Positions 17,126-25,096 of a stretch of 60,730 nt of DNA are shown here, piece by piece. The stretch is taken from assembly GCA_031260295.1 (NCBI GenBank), contig JAIRKE010000023.1, positions 1 through 60,730 of the forward strand, written 5' to 3'. Origin of the DNA: Azonexus sp. (GTDB taxonomy: Bacteria > Pseudomonadota > Gammaproteobacteria > Burkholderiales > Rhodocyclaceae). Both the position numbers and the translations under genes were made by a program. The notes beneath the pieces were generated by a model. That model ran no database searches. It was given only the letters and a program-made list of their open reading frames with translations, and was not told the origin of the DNA. Position 1 is the stretch's first letter; each line of letters begins with the position of its first letter.

Positions 17126-18326
17126 TGTTGATTACGTTCGCACTCTACCTGTTGGCGTCAGACATGTTGCTGACAATTGCGCGATTCCAGCACCTGACCC
17201 AGCTGCATTGCGGATTCGGCGTCACATTTTGCTGTCGGGCTGTCAGGAACTCACCTATCCGTACTGGCGAGAGACTATCAGCAAAAAAACTGGCGAAATC
17301 CGCAAAAAATCGGAATTCCGCGTTTCGGTTTGCTGCCGCGAGCCGGTTGACGATTCCGTCAAAATTTACCGGCATGACGCGGCGGTGGGCTACTCCGGCC
17401 TTATGCGGTGCGGCAATGTGTGGGCTTGCCCTATCTGCTGCGCAAAAGTCATGCGTCGTCGGGCAGACCAAATATCCGCGCTATTTGACGCTGTCCATTC
17501 GGCCGGTGGGAGTGCGGTAATGGTTACGTTCACTGCAGCCCATTCTGTTCACGACGACCTTGCAACCTTGCTCGATGCGTTCAAGGCGGCGAAGCGGGCA
17601 TTTACCCAGTCACGGTCTCAGCGTGATATCGCGGCACTGCGGATTGGGGCATTAAGCGCCACTGAAATTACCTATTCCCCAGCAAATGGATGGCACCCCC
17701 ACCAACACGACGCTTGGTTTTTTTCGGGCGCCTCGCCCGATGCTGATCGTTTGGCAGATGCGCTCTTTGTGCCGTGGCGCGCATCAGCGGAAAAGTTTGG
17801 ACTGACAACTCTCGCCTCCTACCGTGGTCATCGCGTTGGCGTCGACGTCCGTCCCGCGTGGGATGCCAGCGATTACCTGGCGAAATTTGATCGCGAGCGT
17901 GAGTGGTCATTGTCATCCGAGATGACAGCAGGCCGCCTGAAATTGTCGCAGGGCAAATCCATGACGCCTTGGGCGCTTCTAGAGGACGCTATTTTGCGCG
18001 GCAAAGATAGCCCGGCCGCGAAGCTCTGGATTCAGTACCTCCGCGCTACCAAAGGCAAGGCGGTTGTGAGCCTCAAGGCCGCAAGTACGCTACTCAAATC
18101 ATTCGGCATGCCTACGACCCTTGATGACTTTGCCGATGCCAATGACATCGGCGAGGGTGAAGTGGTTGGTTGCATCAGTGACATCAGTTTTGATCGGGTC
18201 GCGAGAGCGGCTGGTCTAGGTCGCCTCCTGGAGGCCGCTCGTAGCGGCGGACTTTCGGAGATTGACCGTGTTTTGCAGTCCGATTTTTCCGCGTCGTCCA
18301 ATCCCCAAAAGGAGTTATTACTATGA
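17118..18326 (+). CDS. Rolling-circle replication initiator (HUH Rep, inovirus pII-like)
   Basis: About 402 residues. A Cys-rich segment RCGNVWACPICCAKV and the HUH metal-binding motif in GWHPHQHDAWFF (His-x-His-x-His) are present, and a candidate catalytic Tyr lies in ASDYLAKFDRE. Such proteins nick the plus-strand origin and start rolling-circle replication of filamentous phage or plasmid DNA. The reading frame is open upstream to 17025, but GTG 17118, behind a GAGG, overlaps the previous stop and is preferred. The stop overlaps the next ATG (ATGA), so Rep and the ssDNA-binding-like protein are coupled, as in inovirus early operons. Confidence 0.83.
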   Translation: MRDVDYVRTLPVGVRHVADNCAIPAPDPAALRIRRHILLSGCQELTYPYWRETISKKTGEIRKKSEFRVSVCCREPVDDSVKIYRHDAAVGYSGLMRCGNVWACPICCAKVMRRRADQISALFDAVHSAGGSAVMVTFTAAHSVHDDLATLLDAFKAAKRAFTQSRSQRDIAALRIGALSATEITYSPANGWHPHQHDAWFFSGASPDADRLADALFVPWRASAEKFGLTTLASYRGHRVGVDVRPAWDASDYLAKFDREREWSLSSEMTAGRLKLSQGKSMTPWALLEDAILRGKDSPAAKLWIQYLRATKGKAVVSLKAASTLLKSFGMPTTLDDFADANDIGEGEVVGCISDISFDRVARAAGLGRLLEAARSGGLSEIDRVLQSDFSASSNPQKELLL

Positions 18327-18712
18327 GTCTCTTGTCCCGCCACGTCTCCGAACTAAAGTCTGAAGAATTTGTTCTTGGTCTGTCCACTGGCTTCAAAGGC
18401 GAAGCAAATACCAAGTTCGAGGGTATCGAATCGACAAAAATTGTCATCGTATCGGTGCCCGCATCGAAGAATTGGACCGGCTTCACGGCCATCGAACAAT
18501 CGATTGCTGATAGTTCGGTCGGTGCTGCCATGGTTGGCAAAGCATTTCCGGCCCGTTGCCTGGTGACTTATCGCCGCGTTGCCGCAGTTGAAAAGAAACT
18601 GCAGGAGGGGCAACTGGTATCCAAGGACGTGGAAAAGCTGGTCGTTGTCGGCATCGAGTATGTCTCGCAGGTCGATCTCGTCGACGTCAAATTGCCGGCC
18701 AAGGCGGCGTAA
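18323..18712 (+). CDS. Putative phage single-stranded DNA-binding protein (pV-like)
   Basis: A protein of 129 residues, mixed beta/charged (TKIVIVSVPASKN, YRRVAAVEKKL, LVVVGIEYVSQVDLVDVKL), without signal or membrane segment. It is directly coupled to rep (ATGA overlap) with AAAGGAG ahead of the start. In inoviruses the gene after rep encodes the ssDNA-binding protein that coats new plus strands. The assignment rests on position, size and beta-rich pattern rather than a recognised motif. Confidence 0.55.
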   Translation: MSLLSRHVSELKSEEFVLGLSTGFKGEANTKFEGIESTKIVIVSVPASKNWTGFTAIEQSIADSSVGAAMVGKAFPARCLVTYRRVAAVEKKLQEGQLVSKDVEKLVVVGIEYVSQVDLVDVKLPAKAA

Positions 18713-18727
18713 CGCAGCCCGTCCCAT

Positions 18728-18931
18728 ATGACAACGTACAACTGCATCCCTGCGGCCCAAACAGTTCCGCCATGCCCCGCCGGCACAGCCCCTGATTTGA
18801 TCTTGGTCGAAAGTACCCAAGTGGCAGAGCGCTACGAAGGACATTTTGATCACATTTCGATTCAGGACATCTTGGTCGGAGTGGCGATGGTTCTATGCCT
18901 TGTCCTAGGCATCAGTGCAGGGAGGCGTTAA
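18728..18931 (+). CDS. Small phage membrane protein (minor coat candidate)
   Basis: A 67-residue protein with one hydrophobic helix near the C terminus (ILVGVAMVLCLVLGISAG) and an RR end. It lies between the ssDNA-binding-like gene and the major coat gene, where inoviruses keep minor tip proteins (pVII/pIX class). No sequence family is recognised. Confidence 0.55.
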   Translation: MTTYNCIPAAQTVPPCPAGTAPDLILVESTQVAERYEGHFDHISIQDILVGVAMVLCLVLGISAGRR

Positions 18932-18934
18932 CTC

Positions 18935-19051
18935 ATGTCAGTTTCAGTGCTTTGGATCGTCGCAGGCTGTTTCGGGGCTTGGGCCTTCGGCTTTCTCTTG
19001 GGCAAGGTAATTCGCCTTGTCGAAAATTTTTTTAACGACCCGATTTCCTAG
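18935..19051 (+). CDS. 38-residue hydrophobic phage protein (pVII/pIX-like candidate)
   Basis: ATG 18935 to TAG 19049-19051, preceded by GGGAGG. The product is MSVSVLWIVAGCFGAWAFGF... followed by KVIRLVENFFNDPIS: one membrane helix and a short charged tail, the build of filamentous-phage tip proteins of about 30-40 residues. Spacing to both neighbours is 3-9 bp, consistent with a packed coat operon. It is short, so support comes mainly from position and the ribosome-binding site. Confidence 0.6.
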   Translation: MSVSVLWIVAGCFGAWAFGFLLGKVIRLVENFFNDPIS

Positions 19052-19060
19052 GAGATTCAA

Positions 19061-19303
19061 ATGGAAAAAATCAACAGCTTGCTGGTTCGTGCCGGCGTTG
19101 TTGTGAGTGGTGTATTCGTGGCTGCTTCAGCCAATGCTGCAAGTGTCCTGGATGCCGATGCCAAGGCAGCCATTACCGAGGGTTTCACGCAGATGAAGGA
19201 TACGGCGCTCGATGTGGTTTCCACATCGTGGCCCTTCCTGCTCGGCATTCTGGCTGTGATGTTCGCGCCGAAAATCGTCAAGCGTCTGGCCAAGTCCGTC
19301 TAA
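19061..19303 (+). CDS. Major coat protein (pVIII-like)
   Basis: An 80-residue preprotein. A signal peptide ends ...VAASANA, and the mature part starts with an acidic/amphipathic stretch (SVLDADAKAAITEGFTQMKDTALD), then a membrane helix (WPFLLGILAVMFAP) and a basic tail KIVKRLAKSV that would contact DNA. This is the classic layout of the inovirus major capsid protein. GGAGA precedes the ATG. A terminator-like hairpin follows at 19323. Confidence 0.88.
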   Translation: MEKINSLLVRAGVVVSGVFVAASANAASVLDADAKAAITEGFTQMKDTALDVVSTSWPFLLGILAVMFAPKIVKRLAKSV

Positions 19304-19322
19304 GTTTCTCATGTCTTGACAT

Positions 19323-19350
19323 GGGGGGGCTTTGGCTCCCTCTTTATTTT
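19323..19350 (+). terminator. Terminator after major coat gene
   Basis: A G-run and C (19325-19330) pair with GCTCCC (19335-19340) around a TTTG loop, followed by TCTTTATTTTC. Filamentous phages place a terminator here, which keeps coat protein expression above that of the downstream adsorption gene. Confidence 0.6.
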
Positions 19351-19380
19351 CTCAATAAACAGATAATTTTTAGGTGCGAA

Positions 19381-20796
19381 ATGCGAATCACCAGGACTTT
19401 CTGTTTCATCCTTGCTCTGTTTTTCTGGGGCGTTACAACTGCGAATGCTTTTTGGCAGTATCTTGCACCTGTTACGTCGGCTGTTATGTGGCTGGGTCGC
19501 GCAGCAGCGTCAAATCCTACAATGGCCCGCGCGGTTGAATGGTCTATTGTTTCTCATGGCGCATTGCTTTCTTGGTATTTCTGGAATAATTCAGATTCTG
19601 CGCCCACGAGTACGCCGGTTAATGCTCGTTTAGTTGTTCAGCCGACTTCGACTGCGCAGCGCGACAACCCTGACCAAAATTTGTATGACAATGCACCGGC
19701 TGGCCAGCGTGACCCGACGCCTAAATCTTCTATTACATTGGCGACGATTTACCCTCAGTCTGGTTCGATTAACTCAATTGGTTTAGCGTCGCTGGATTCG
19801 GAAATTATCCTGTATTCAGCACCGAATGCTGGTTATGCAAACAAGATGACGTTTTACACGCCGTCAAATAAGCAATATCCGGGGCAACCTTATACGAATT
19901 ACGCTTCCTGGACTGTTCCGGCCGGTAATGGCTCTTTGTCTGGAACAGCGTTAACGATTTACTACAAATATGAATCAGTTCAATTAACTTGCCCTTCCGG
20001 TTACGTTCTTTCTGGCTCCAGTTGTCTATTAACCAATGCGGACGCAACAAAAAAGCCTGCTGGCAAAGTTCCCTGCGAGGTTGTTTCAAACTCTGATGGG
20101 ACTTGGGATGTCGACGCCAAAAATCCGGAATGTGACAAGCTGGCAAGCGCTCTCACGAAATCTGGAAAAACGCTCAGTTTCAATAAGGGTGACGGCACGT
20201 ATGACCAGATAACCAACAATGACGACGGTTCCCAAACCATCCAGACAGGGAATCGAAAAATCAAGACTGGTCCTCCTGACAGTGACGGCAATCGTCCGAT
20301 TATTAGTATTAATGATACTGCTCCAGGTGGTAATCCTGGCAGCGGTTCCGGTACGGGAACTGGAGGCACTGGTACAGGTACAACAGTGTGTGGAGGTCCA
20401 GGCCTGCCGCCCTGCGCAGTTACTGTCGATGATTCCGGATTTAACGGCAAAGATGCCACTGTCAACAGTGCATCAGATGCAGCTAAAGCCAAGCTCGATG
20501 ATCGTCAGGCTGCTATTACCGCGCAAGGCACCGACGGCAGCAATTTCGGACTGGATACATCGTGGTTGCCGTCGTTTCTGCCGGGGCCTGCTGTTCAATG
20601 TGCAGACCTCAAGTGGCAACCTGGTATTAATCATGGGCCGCTATCAGGCATTCAGTCGTCCGTCGATATTGACTGGTGTTCGCATGTCGATGTTTTCCGC
20701 GAGTATTACGCCTGGCTCATTGGCCTTCTGACGGTGTGGGCCATCGCCATGTTGTTCTTCTCTTCGAACGGAAATACAGGGCGCGGCGGCAAATGA
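19381..20796 (+). CDS. Adsorption/minor coat protein (pIII-like)
   Basis: A 471-residue secreted protein. The signal peptide ends near TTANA, a long polar region follows, then a Gly/Ser/Thr-rich linker (about residues 315-335, PGGNPGSGSGTGTGG), Cys-containing segments, and one C-terminal membrane helix (YYAWLIGLLTVWAIAMLFF) with a short basic tail. This is the domain order of phage pIII, which binds the host pilus and TolA and ends assembly. The sequence itself is not similar to Ff pIII, as expected for a fast-evolving receptor-binding protein. Confidence 0.78.
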   Translation: MRITRTFCFILALFFWGVTTANAFWQYLAPVTSAVMWLGRAAASNPTMARAVEWSIVSHGALLSWYFWNNSDSAPTSTPVNARLVVQPTSTAQRDNPDQNLYDNAPAGQRDPTPKSSITLATIYPQSGSINSIGLASLDSEIILYSAPNAGYANKMTFYTPSNKQYPGQPYTNYASWTVPAGNGSLSGTALTIYYKYESVQLTCPSGYVLSGSSCLLTNADATKKPAGKVPCEVVSNSDGTWDVDAKNPECDKLASALTKSGKTLSFNKGDGTYDQITNNDDGSQTIQTGNRKIKTGPPDSDGNRPIISINDTAPGGNPGSGSGTGTGGTGTGTTVCGGPGLPPCAVTVDDSGFNGKDATVNSASDAAKAKLDDRQAAITAQGTDGSNFGLDTSWLPSFLPGPAVQCADLKWQPGINHGPLSGIQSSVDIDWCSHVDVFREYYAWLIGLLTVWAIAMLFFSSNGNTGRGGK

Positions 20797-20851
20797 AATC
20801 ATTTGCGGATGTTTTTCTCCTCGGGCTTCACTTTGAGCAAAGGGTATAACC

Positions 20852-21175
20852 ATGCAATTTTTCGCCGGTTTTTTGGTGGCAGCCTTTGGCAAACTGTTTG
20901 AATTTTTCGCGGCATACGTCGGCAAGAAAATTGCCATTGGCGGTGCAATTCTTGCCGCCTCGCTAACGTTGCTTACTGTATTTTGGATAACCCTGAAAGC
21001 GCTCGTTGTTGGTCTGGTACATCAGGTTTCTAACCAAACCCTCTTGATGGCGTTTTATGCCATCTGGCCGTCCAATGCTGAGTTATGCATATCCGCCTAC
21101 TGGACGGCTCAGCTTGTCGCTTTCATTTATCGAGAGCATCGCGAGAACCTCAAAGCGATTTCTTACGTGACTTAA
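20852..21175 (+). CDS. pVI-like minor coat protein (DUF2523/DUF5455 type)
   Basis: A 107-residue hydrophobic protein with an N-terminal helix (FFAGFLVAAFGKLFEFFAAYVGKKIAIGGAILAASL) and a second hydrophobic stretch around residues 35-75. It lies between the pIII-like and Zot genes, the standard place of pVI. It would be an inner-membrane protein packed at the pIII end of the virion. Confidence 0.7.
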   Translation: MQFFAGFLVAAFGKLFEFFAAYVGKKIAIGGAILAASLTLLTVFWITLKALVVGLVHQVSNQTLLMAFYAIWPSNAELCISAYWTAQLVAFIYREHRENLKAISYVT

Positions 21176-21176
21176 T

Positions 21177-22220
21177 ATGACCGACGGAACATTACTCGCC
21201 GGCAAACGGGGGGCCGGCAAGTCACTGATAGCTGTGGGTCGAATTCGCGAATACATGTGGCAGGGGCGAATGGTGGCGACCAATTTGAATTTGCGCGTCG
21301 AGCATCTGGTGGGGCCGCGCAATCGAGTGAGGCCGTATCGCTTGCCGGATTGGCCCACTGCCAGCGATATGGAAAAGCTTCCCCTGGGTAATCCAGGCTT
21401 AAAGTGGGTTGAGGGTGAGGCCTACCCCGTAATGCGGGACGATCACAAATTCAGCGAAGACGAAAACGGTCTCCTGGTTCTCGACGAGTTGGCGACATTT
21501 CTCAACTCACGAGATTGGCAAGCAAAGGACCGCCAGGCATTGATCAACTGGCTGTTGCATTCACGCAAGTACGGCTGGGACCTGTTGTTCATCGCTCAAC
21601 ACCCTGGCTTGGTCGATAAGCAGGTCAGAGATTCGCTGTTTGACCTATTCGCGACCACCCGACGATTGGACAAAGTCCAAGTGCCAGTCGTTGGCCGTGT
21701 TGCCTCCTGGATGGGCTTCAAGCTCCGACTGCCGAAATGGCATGTCGCACATGTCCGTTATGGCATGCAACAAGGGGCGCCACTATCGGAATCAATTTGG
21801 GTGCGAGGTGCGGAGTTGTACAAGGCCTATGACACCACACAGAAGATCAACCCGGAAACCGGAGTTAAGTCGGGTGAAGGATTTCAGTATCTGAGCAGTT
21901 GGGACTTACGCGGTCGTTACTTTACATGGTGGCAAATGAACCGAAACGCAATCATTCTGTATTTGTTCTTGGGTCTGACGCTGGGCGCAGGCGTCGATCA
22001 CTTGGCCGTAACGCATTTGGCACCATCCCGAGTCGTCGAAATGCCAAATTTAGAAGAAAAATATGCGGCAGGCATCACGGGCAACGGCTTTTACCGAGAT
22101 GGGGCGTTATATCGCGTCGTGTTATCTGATGGTCGCACCCTTGTAGCCGACCAATTCAAAGAAACATCAACTGGCTGGCAGGCAAAGATTGGGGATCTCT
22201 GGTATCGGGGAGAACAGTAA
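21177..22220 (+). CDS. Zot/pI-like phage assembly ATPase
   Basis: A 347-residue assembly protein. An N-terminal Zot P-loop domain carries Walker A AGKRGAGKS and Walker B GLLVLDELATF, plus the HSRKYGWDLLFIAQHP stretch typical of Zot proteins. A single membrane helix (about residues 260-280, AIILYLFLGLTLGAGV) separates it from a periplasmic C terminus. It would drive extrusion of the phage through the envelope with the secretin. It starts 2 bp after the pVI-like gene and its stop overlaps the next start. Confidence 0.92.
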   Translation: MTDGTLLAGKRGAGKSLIAVGRIREYMWQGRMVATNLNLRVEHLVGPRNRVRPYRLPDWPTASDMEKLPLGNPGLKWVEGEAYPVMRDDHKFSEDENGLLVLDELATFLNSRDWQAKDRQALINWLLHSRKYGWDLLFIAQHPGLVDKQVRDSLFDLFATTRRLDKVQVPVVGRVASWMGFKLRLPKWHVAHVRYGMQQGAPLSESIWVRGAELYKAYDTTQKINPETGVKSGEGFQYLSSWDLRGRYFTWWQMNRNAIILYLFLGLTLGAGVDHLAVTHLAPSRVVEMPNLEEKYAAGITGNGFYRDGALYRVVLSDGRTLVADQFKETSTGWQAKIGDLWYRGEQ

Positions 22221-23455
22221 TGAAACAACTGATTTTTCTGATTCTGCTGTTGCCCTTTGTGGGTCATGCCGAGACAGTTGCTCTCAGCTTTAAGGCAGTT
22301 CGGGTTGTCGATTTCGCGGAGGCAACATACAAGGCAATGCTGAACAAGGACTACTTGATCTCGCCTGAGGTGTTGGGCATGGACAAGAGGGTCACCATCA
22401 ATGTCAAATCGATTGATCGCGACAAGCTACAGCAACTGCTGAGTGACGTGCTTGCATCAGTCAGCGTTACTGCGAAAGAATCAGGCGGCATAGTCCGTCT
22501 GGAGAAATCTGCTTTGTCTGACCCACTGGTAGCAGCTATCGATAACGCCAAATTGTTGAACTCGCCGCTCCCCGGCCTCGCTCGATTGGATATGGCAGGC
22601 AAGGAAATCGAAGAGCAGGACTATGAGATATACCGTCCAAAAAATCGCACAGTTGAATATCTTCAAATGGTGCTTCGCTCCACCGGCCTTCTAATGAGTG
22701 CGCCAGGTGCGCAGCCAGGTAATCAAATTTTTCAAGATGCGATGATCATTTCAGGCACTGATGCGAGGCGGGAAAAAATCCTTAAACTATTGGGGCAACT
22801 TGATCAAAAGCCTGTTGTAATGAACGTCCGTGCCGCCCTGGTAGAATTTACCGACTCAAAGGATGATTCATTCAGCTTCGGCGCCATCCTGGATATTCTC
22901 GGCGGCAAATTGTCGCTTGCACTCAATTCTGCATTGTTGCCATCAGACAATTACGCCCGGTTGAAGACTAGCAGCATTGATGCTGTGTTCAAGGCAATTA
23001 ACGGTGACTCACGCTTCCATTTCCGAACTCAGCCTACCTTGCGCTTGGTTGATGGTGAAAAAGGCCGATTGATGGTCGGTAGTGAAGTGCCAGTTCGCGG
23101 CGCCCTTACCCTGAGTAAAGATGGCATACCGATTCAATCCATCGACTACAGGTCGTCCGGCCTAGTATTAACCATACAGCCTCGAGCCTTGGATGGTCGC
23201 TTTACCGCATCGATCATGCAAGAGGTGTCCAGCTTTGCTAATACGAGTACCAGCAATATCGACTCCCCAACACTCAACAAGCGCTCGATCGAGGCCGTAG
23301 TCGACGCCGAAGATGGTGAAGTTGTCGTGCTGGCTGGTCTGGATGAAGAAAGCAGCAGCAACGGGCGCTCAGGGCTGTTGTGGTTTCCTACTTCAAAGAC
23401 AGAGACCGAGCGAAAAACCCGCCTGTTTGTTCTACTAGAATTCCAGCGGATCTGA
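22220..23455 (+). CDS. Phage secretin (pIV-like)
   Basis: A 411-residue outer-membrane channel protein: signal peptide ending VGHA, N-domains (about residues 20-200) and a C-terminal secretin domain with VPVRG, IQSIDYRSSGLVLTIQP and the conserved EVVVLAGLDEE end. It would form the exit pore for extruding phage. Carrying its own secretin means the phage need not borrow the host's type II secretion channel, as CTX-type phages do. It closes the structural operon. Confidence 0.9.
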   Translation: MKQLIFLILLLPFVGHAETVALSFKAVRVVDFAEATYKAMLNKDYLISPEVLGMDKRVTINVKSIDRDKLQQLLSDVLASVSVTAKESGGIVRLEKSALSDPLVAAIDNAKLLNSPLPGLARLDMAGKEIEEQDYEIYRPKNRTVEYLQMVLRSTGLLMSAPGAQPGNQIFQDAMIISGTDARREKILKLLGQLDQKPVVMNVRAALVEFTDSKDDSFSFGAILDILGGKLSLALNSALLPSDNYARLKTSSIDAVFKAINGDSRFHFRTQPTLRLVDGEKGRLMVGSEVPVRGALTLSKDGIPIQSIDYRSSGLVLTIQPRALDGRFTASIMQEVSSFANTSTSNIDSPTLNKRSIEAVVDAEDGEVVVLAGLDEESSSNGRSGLLWFPTSKTETERKTRLFVLLEFQRI

Positions 23456-23474
23456 TCAACGTAGGGGCTGGTAA

Positions 23475-23492
23475 ACTTTCGCATGCGAAAAT
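23475..23492. repeat. 18-bp palindrome, copy 2 (one mismatch)
   Basis: ACTTTCGCATGCGAAAAT between the secretin stop and the next small gene. Flanking bases (..TTCGGAT) resemble those of copy 4. Confidence 0.8.
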
Positions 23493-23546
23493 TCGGATAT
23501 GTAAGGTACATCTCCGATAGACGGGAGTTCTTCTGTTGAGGAATTT

Positions 23547-23873
23547 ATGAGTCGTAGCCACCGCAAAACGCCCATCATTGGGTACACGAACTGTCGCAGC
23601 GAACGCGAGGACAAGAAACGCTGGCATCAACGTTGGCGAACCCGCGAACGCACCGCGCTGACCGGTGCATCGCCGGAAGCGCTGGTCGCCTATTTACCTT
23701 TGTTGGAAAACCAAGTCAGTAACGTCTGGGCGATGGGCAAGGATGGTCATTCCTACTGGTCTGCCGAGCGCCAAGCCGATATGGCGGATTACATCGCCAA
23801 CTACAAGGGGCGTAACCCGCAAGAGCGCGCCTCTCTGAAAAAGCGCCTGTTGCGAAAATGGATGAGCAAATGA
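23547..23873 (+). CDS. Hypothetical small basic protein
   Basis: 108 residues, opening MSRSHRKTPIIGYTNCRSE and very rich in Arg and Lys, with a C-terminal KKRLLRKWMSK. I do not assign a function; similar short RKTPI-type proteins occur on mobile elements. It overlaps the next gene by ATGA, so the two are coupled. The first codons recur in degraded form at 24640. Confidence 0.6.
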   Translation: MSRSHRKTPIIGYTNCRSEREDKKRWHQRWRTRERTALTGASPEALVAYLPLLENQVSNVWAMGKDGHSYWSAERQADMADYIANYKGRNPQERASLKKRLLRKWMSK

Positions 23874-24241
23874 GTGCTTCCAGCATCGAGGCGCTAGCCA
23901 GCACTTGGGCGCGGATCGCCGAGGAAGCGGAATTCCCCGCCAACTACGACGGTACGTCTTCACCGGAGGCGCATCGGGCCAGTGAGACAATCCAGGAGCA
24001 GATTCGGGAGCACATCATCGCTACCAACGACATGCGGTTGTTTGGTCTATTGCACCTGCTGGGCCAGGCTTCGCTGTGCATGGAGCAGGTGCTGTGGCCG
24101 GAGGATTACGAGCGGATAACCCGCGAGGTCGAGGAAGCCCTGCGGGAAGCCGACGACCCCAACGCTAAGCTGCACACCCACGAAGAAGTCATGCAGGCGA
24201 TGCAGGAACGCATCGACCGGGCGCGAGACAGGCCTTGTTGA
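23870..24241 (+). CDS. Hypothetical acidic helical protein
   Basis: A 123-residue acidic, helix-rich protein (REHIIATNDMRLFGLLHLLGQAS, EVEEALREADD) without membrane segment. It is translationally coupled to the strongly basic 23547 product, an acidic/basic pairing that could indicate two interacting partners. No family is recognised. ATG 23858 in the same frame is an alternative start. Confidence 0.55.
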   Translation: MSASSIEALASTWARIAEEAEFPANYDGTSSPEAHRASETIQEQIREHIIATNDMRLFGLLHLLGQASLCMEQVLWPEDYERITREVEEALREADDPNAKLHTHEEVMQAMQERIDRARDRPC

Positions 24242-24314
24242 TCGGCTGACGGAAATTTCTGGGGTTCCGGCTTACAACCCCGAGTTGAAGCGGAGGGCTG
24301 AACAACGATCTGAA

Positions 24315-24332
24315 ACTTTCGCATGCGAAAGT
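24315..24332. repeat. 18-bp palindrome, copy 3 (perfect)
   Basis: ACTTTCGCATGCGAAAGT, extended by AA on the left and TT on the right to a 22-bp palindrome, then T-rich sequence. It lies 74 bp after the stop at 24241. Confidence 0.85.
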
Positions 24333-24473
24333 TTTTCTTTTGAATTTCGCAGGCGTCTGCTGAGTCAAGGACGCGAAGTGGCCCCATCTGGCTGGCGCGG
24401 CCGCAGCGTAGCGAGGACACGGGCCAGGCGGGGCGAATCTTTGACGCACCTCAGCTTGTCATGCTCTTGGCTG

Positions 24474-24569
24474 GTGGGCGGGTAGATTGAAGTGACCCGA
24501 AGGAACTAACTAACAAACAAACTAACAAATAAATGGCTCGTGGGCGGGTAAAGCGAAGCGACCCGAAGG
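24474..24569. repeat. Two 30-bp direct repeats flanking an A-rich tract
   Basis: Copy A (24474-24503) and copy B (24540-24569) share GTGGGCGGGTA, GAAG and GACCCGAAGG, differing at four positions. Each contains GGGT...ACCC arms able to fold. Between them lies an ACTA/ACAA-type tract (24504-24534). Confidence 0.75.
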
Positions 24570-24639
24570 GCTACCTGCCCGCCTGCCACGTGGCGAACGC
24601 GGGAACCGGTCGGGCATCTGGCGCTTGCAACCGCTTGAC

Positions 24640-24735
24640 ATGATCCGTAGTCGCCGTAAAACGCCCATCACTGCCCGTATGCCATCGTGCTCCTACGGAA
24701 CTTTCGCATGCGAAAAATCGGATGCCCGTTCCTAA
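24640..24735 (+). pseudogene. 5' fragment resembling the 23547 gene
   Basis: ATG 24640 encodes MIRSRRKTPIT, matching the start MSRSHRKTPII of the gene at 23547 at 8 of the first 10 residues. The frame then diverges and stops at 24735 after 31 codons, with palindrome copy 4 inside. It looks like the remnant of a duplicated gene start. Confidence 0.5.
24700..24717. repeat. 18-bp palindrome, copy 4 (imperfect at right end)
   Basis: ACTTTCGCATGCGAAAAA, the 16 central positions as in the other copies, followed by TCGGAT as near copy 2. Confidence 0.75.
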
Positions 24736-25031
24736 TTCCCTCAAGTTCTGGGGAATTAGGCGCTTCAGTTAGCGGTTTTCCGGCGGTCGAGTCCTCGATG
24801 CGCCGGCCGCGTGCCCTGACGCCTGCGCCCTGATACCGACCATTCGCGCCCTATAGACCAGCAGCCGTTGCTTTACGGAAAACCGTCGCCCGGCGGCATG
24901 TAGCGGTGGCCGAAGGCCAGAAAACCGGCCGTCCCGGTTTTCAGCGATGCCGTCCGCGTGATGATGGTTGATAGACCGCCGGCAAGCCGGAATCTCAGTA
25001 TTTGCTCGCTTTCTTGGAGAACTGGCGCGTA

Positions 25032-25060
25032 TTGACATCAGCGATACATCAACTTATGGT
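25032..25060 (+). promoter_or_regulatory. Promoter of the DUF1778-GNAT toxin-antitoxin operon
   Basis: TTGACA (25032-25037) and TATGGT (25055-25060) are 17 bp apart. The downstream TGTACATCTATTGTGTA stretch could hold an antitoxin operator, as these operons are normally autoregulated. Confidence 0.6.
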
Positions 25061-25096
25061 GTACATCTATTGTGTATGCGTCAGGAGCAATCAACA

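Larger units (their letters stand above)
24242..25075. other. Gene-poor, hairpin-rich prophage segment (candidate phage intergenic region)
   Basis: About 830 bp without a convincing gene. It holds a GGGGTT/AACCCC hairpin (24261-24281), two copies of the recurring palindrome, a pair of 30-bp GTGGGCGGGT repeats, a tetranucleotide-like tract and a gene fragment. Filamentous phages keep the plus- and minus-strand origins and packaging signal in such a region near the end of the structural operon, so that role is inferred. Confidence 0.4.

Noticed and set aside
24315..24332. Palindrome as a dif/XerCD site
   Set aside because: dif-type sites have two 11-bp arms around a 6-bp centre and are not perfect palindromes. 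This motif has no spacer, and the element has its own integrase and tRNA att site.
24769..25038. Minus-strand 89-codon frame in the phage non-coding segment
   Set aside because: No ribosome-binding site, no recognisable motif, Arg/Ser/Pro-rich composition typical of chance frames, and it overlaps the toxin-antitoxin promoter.
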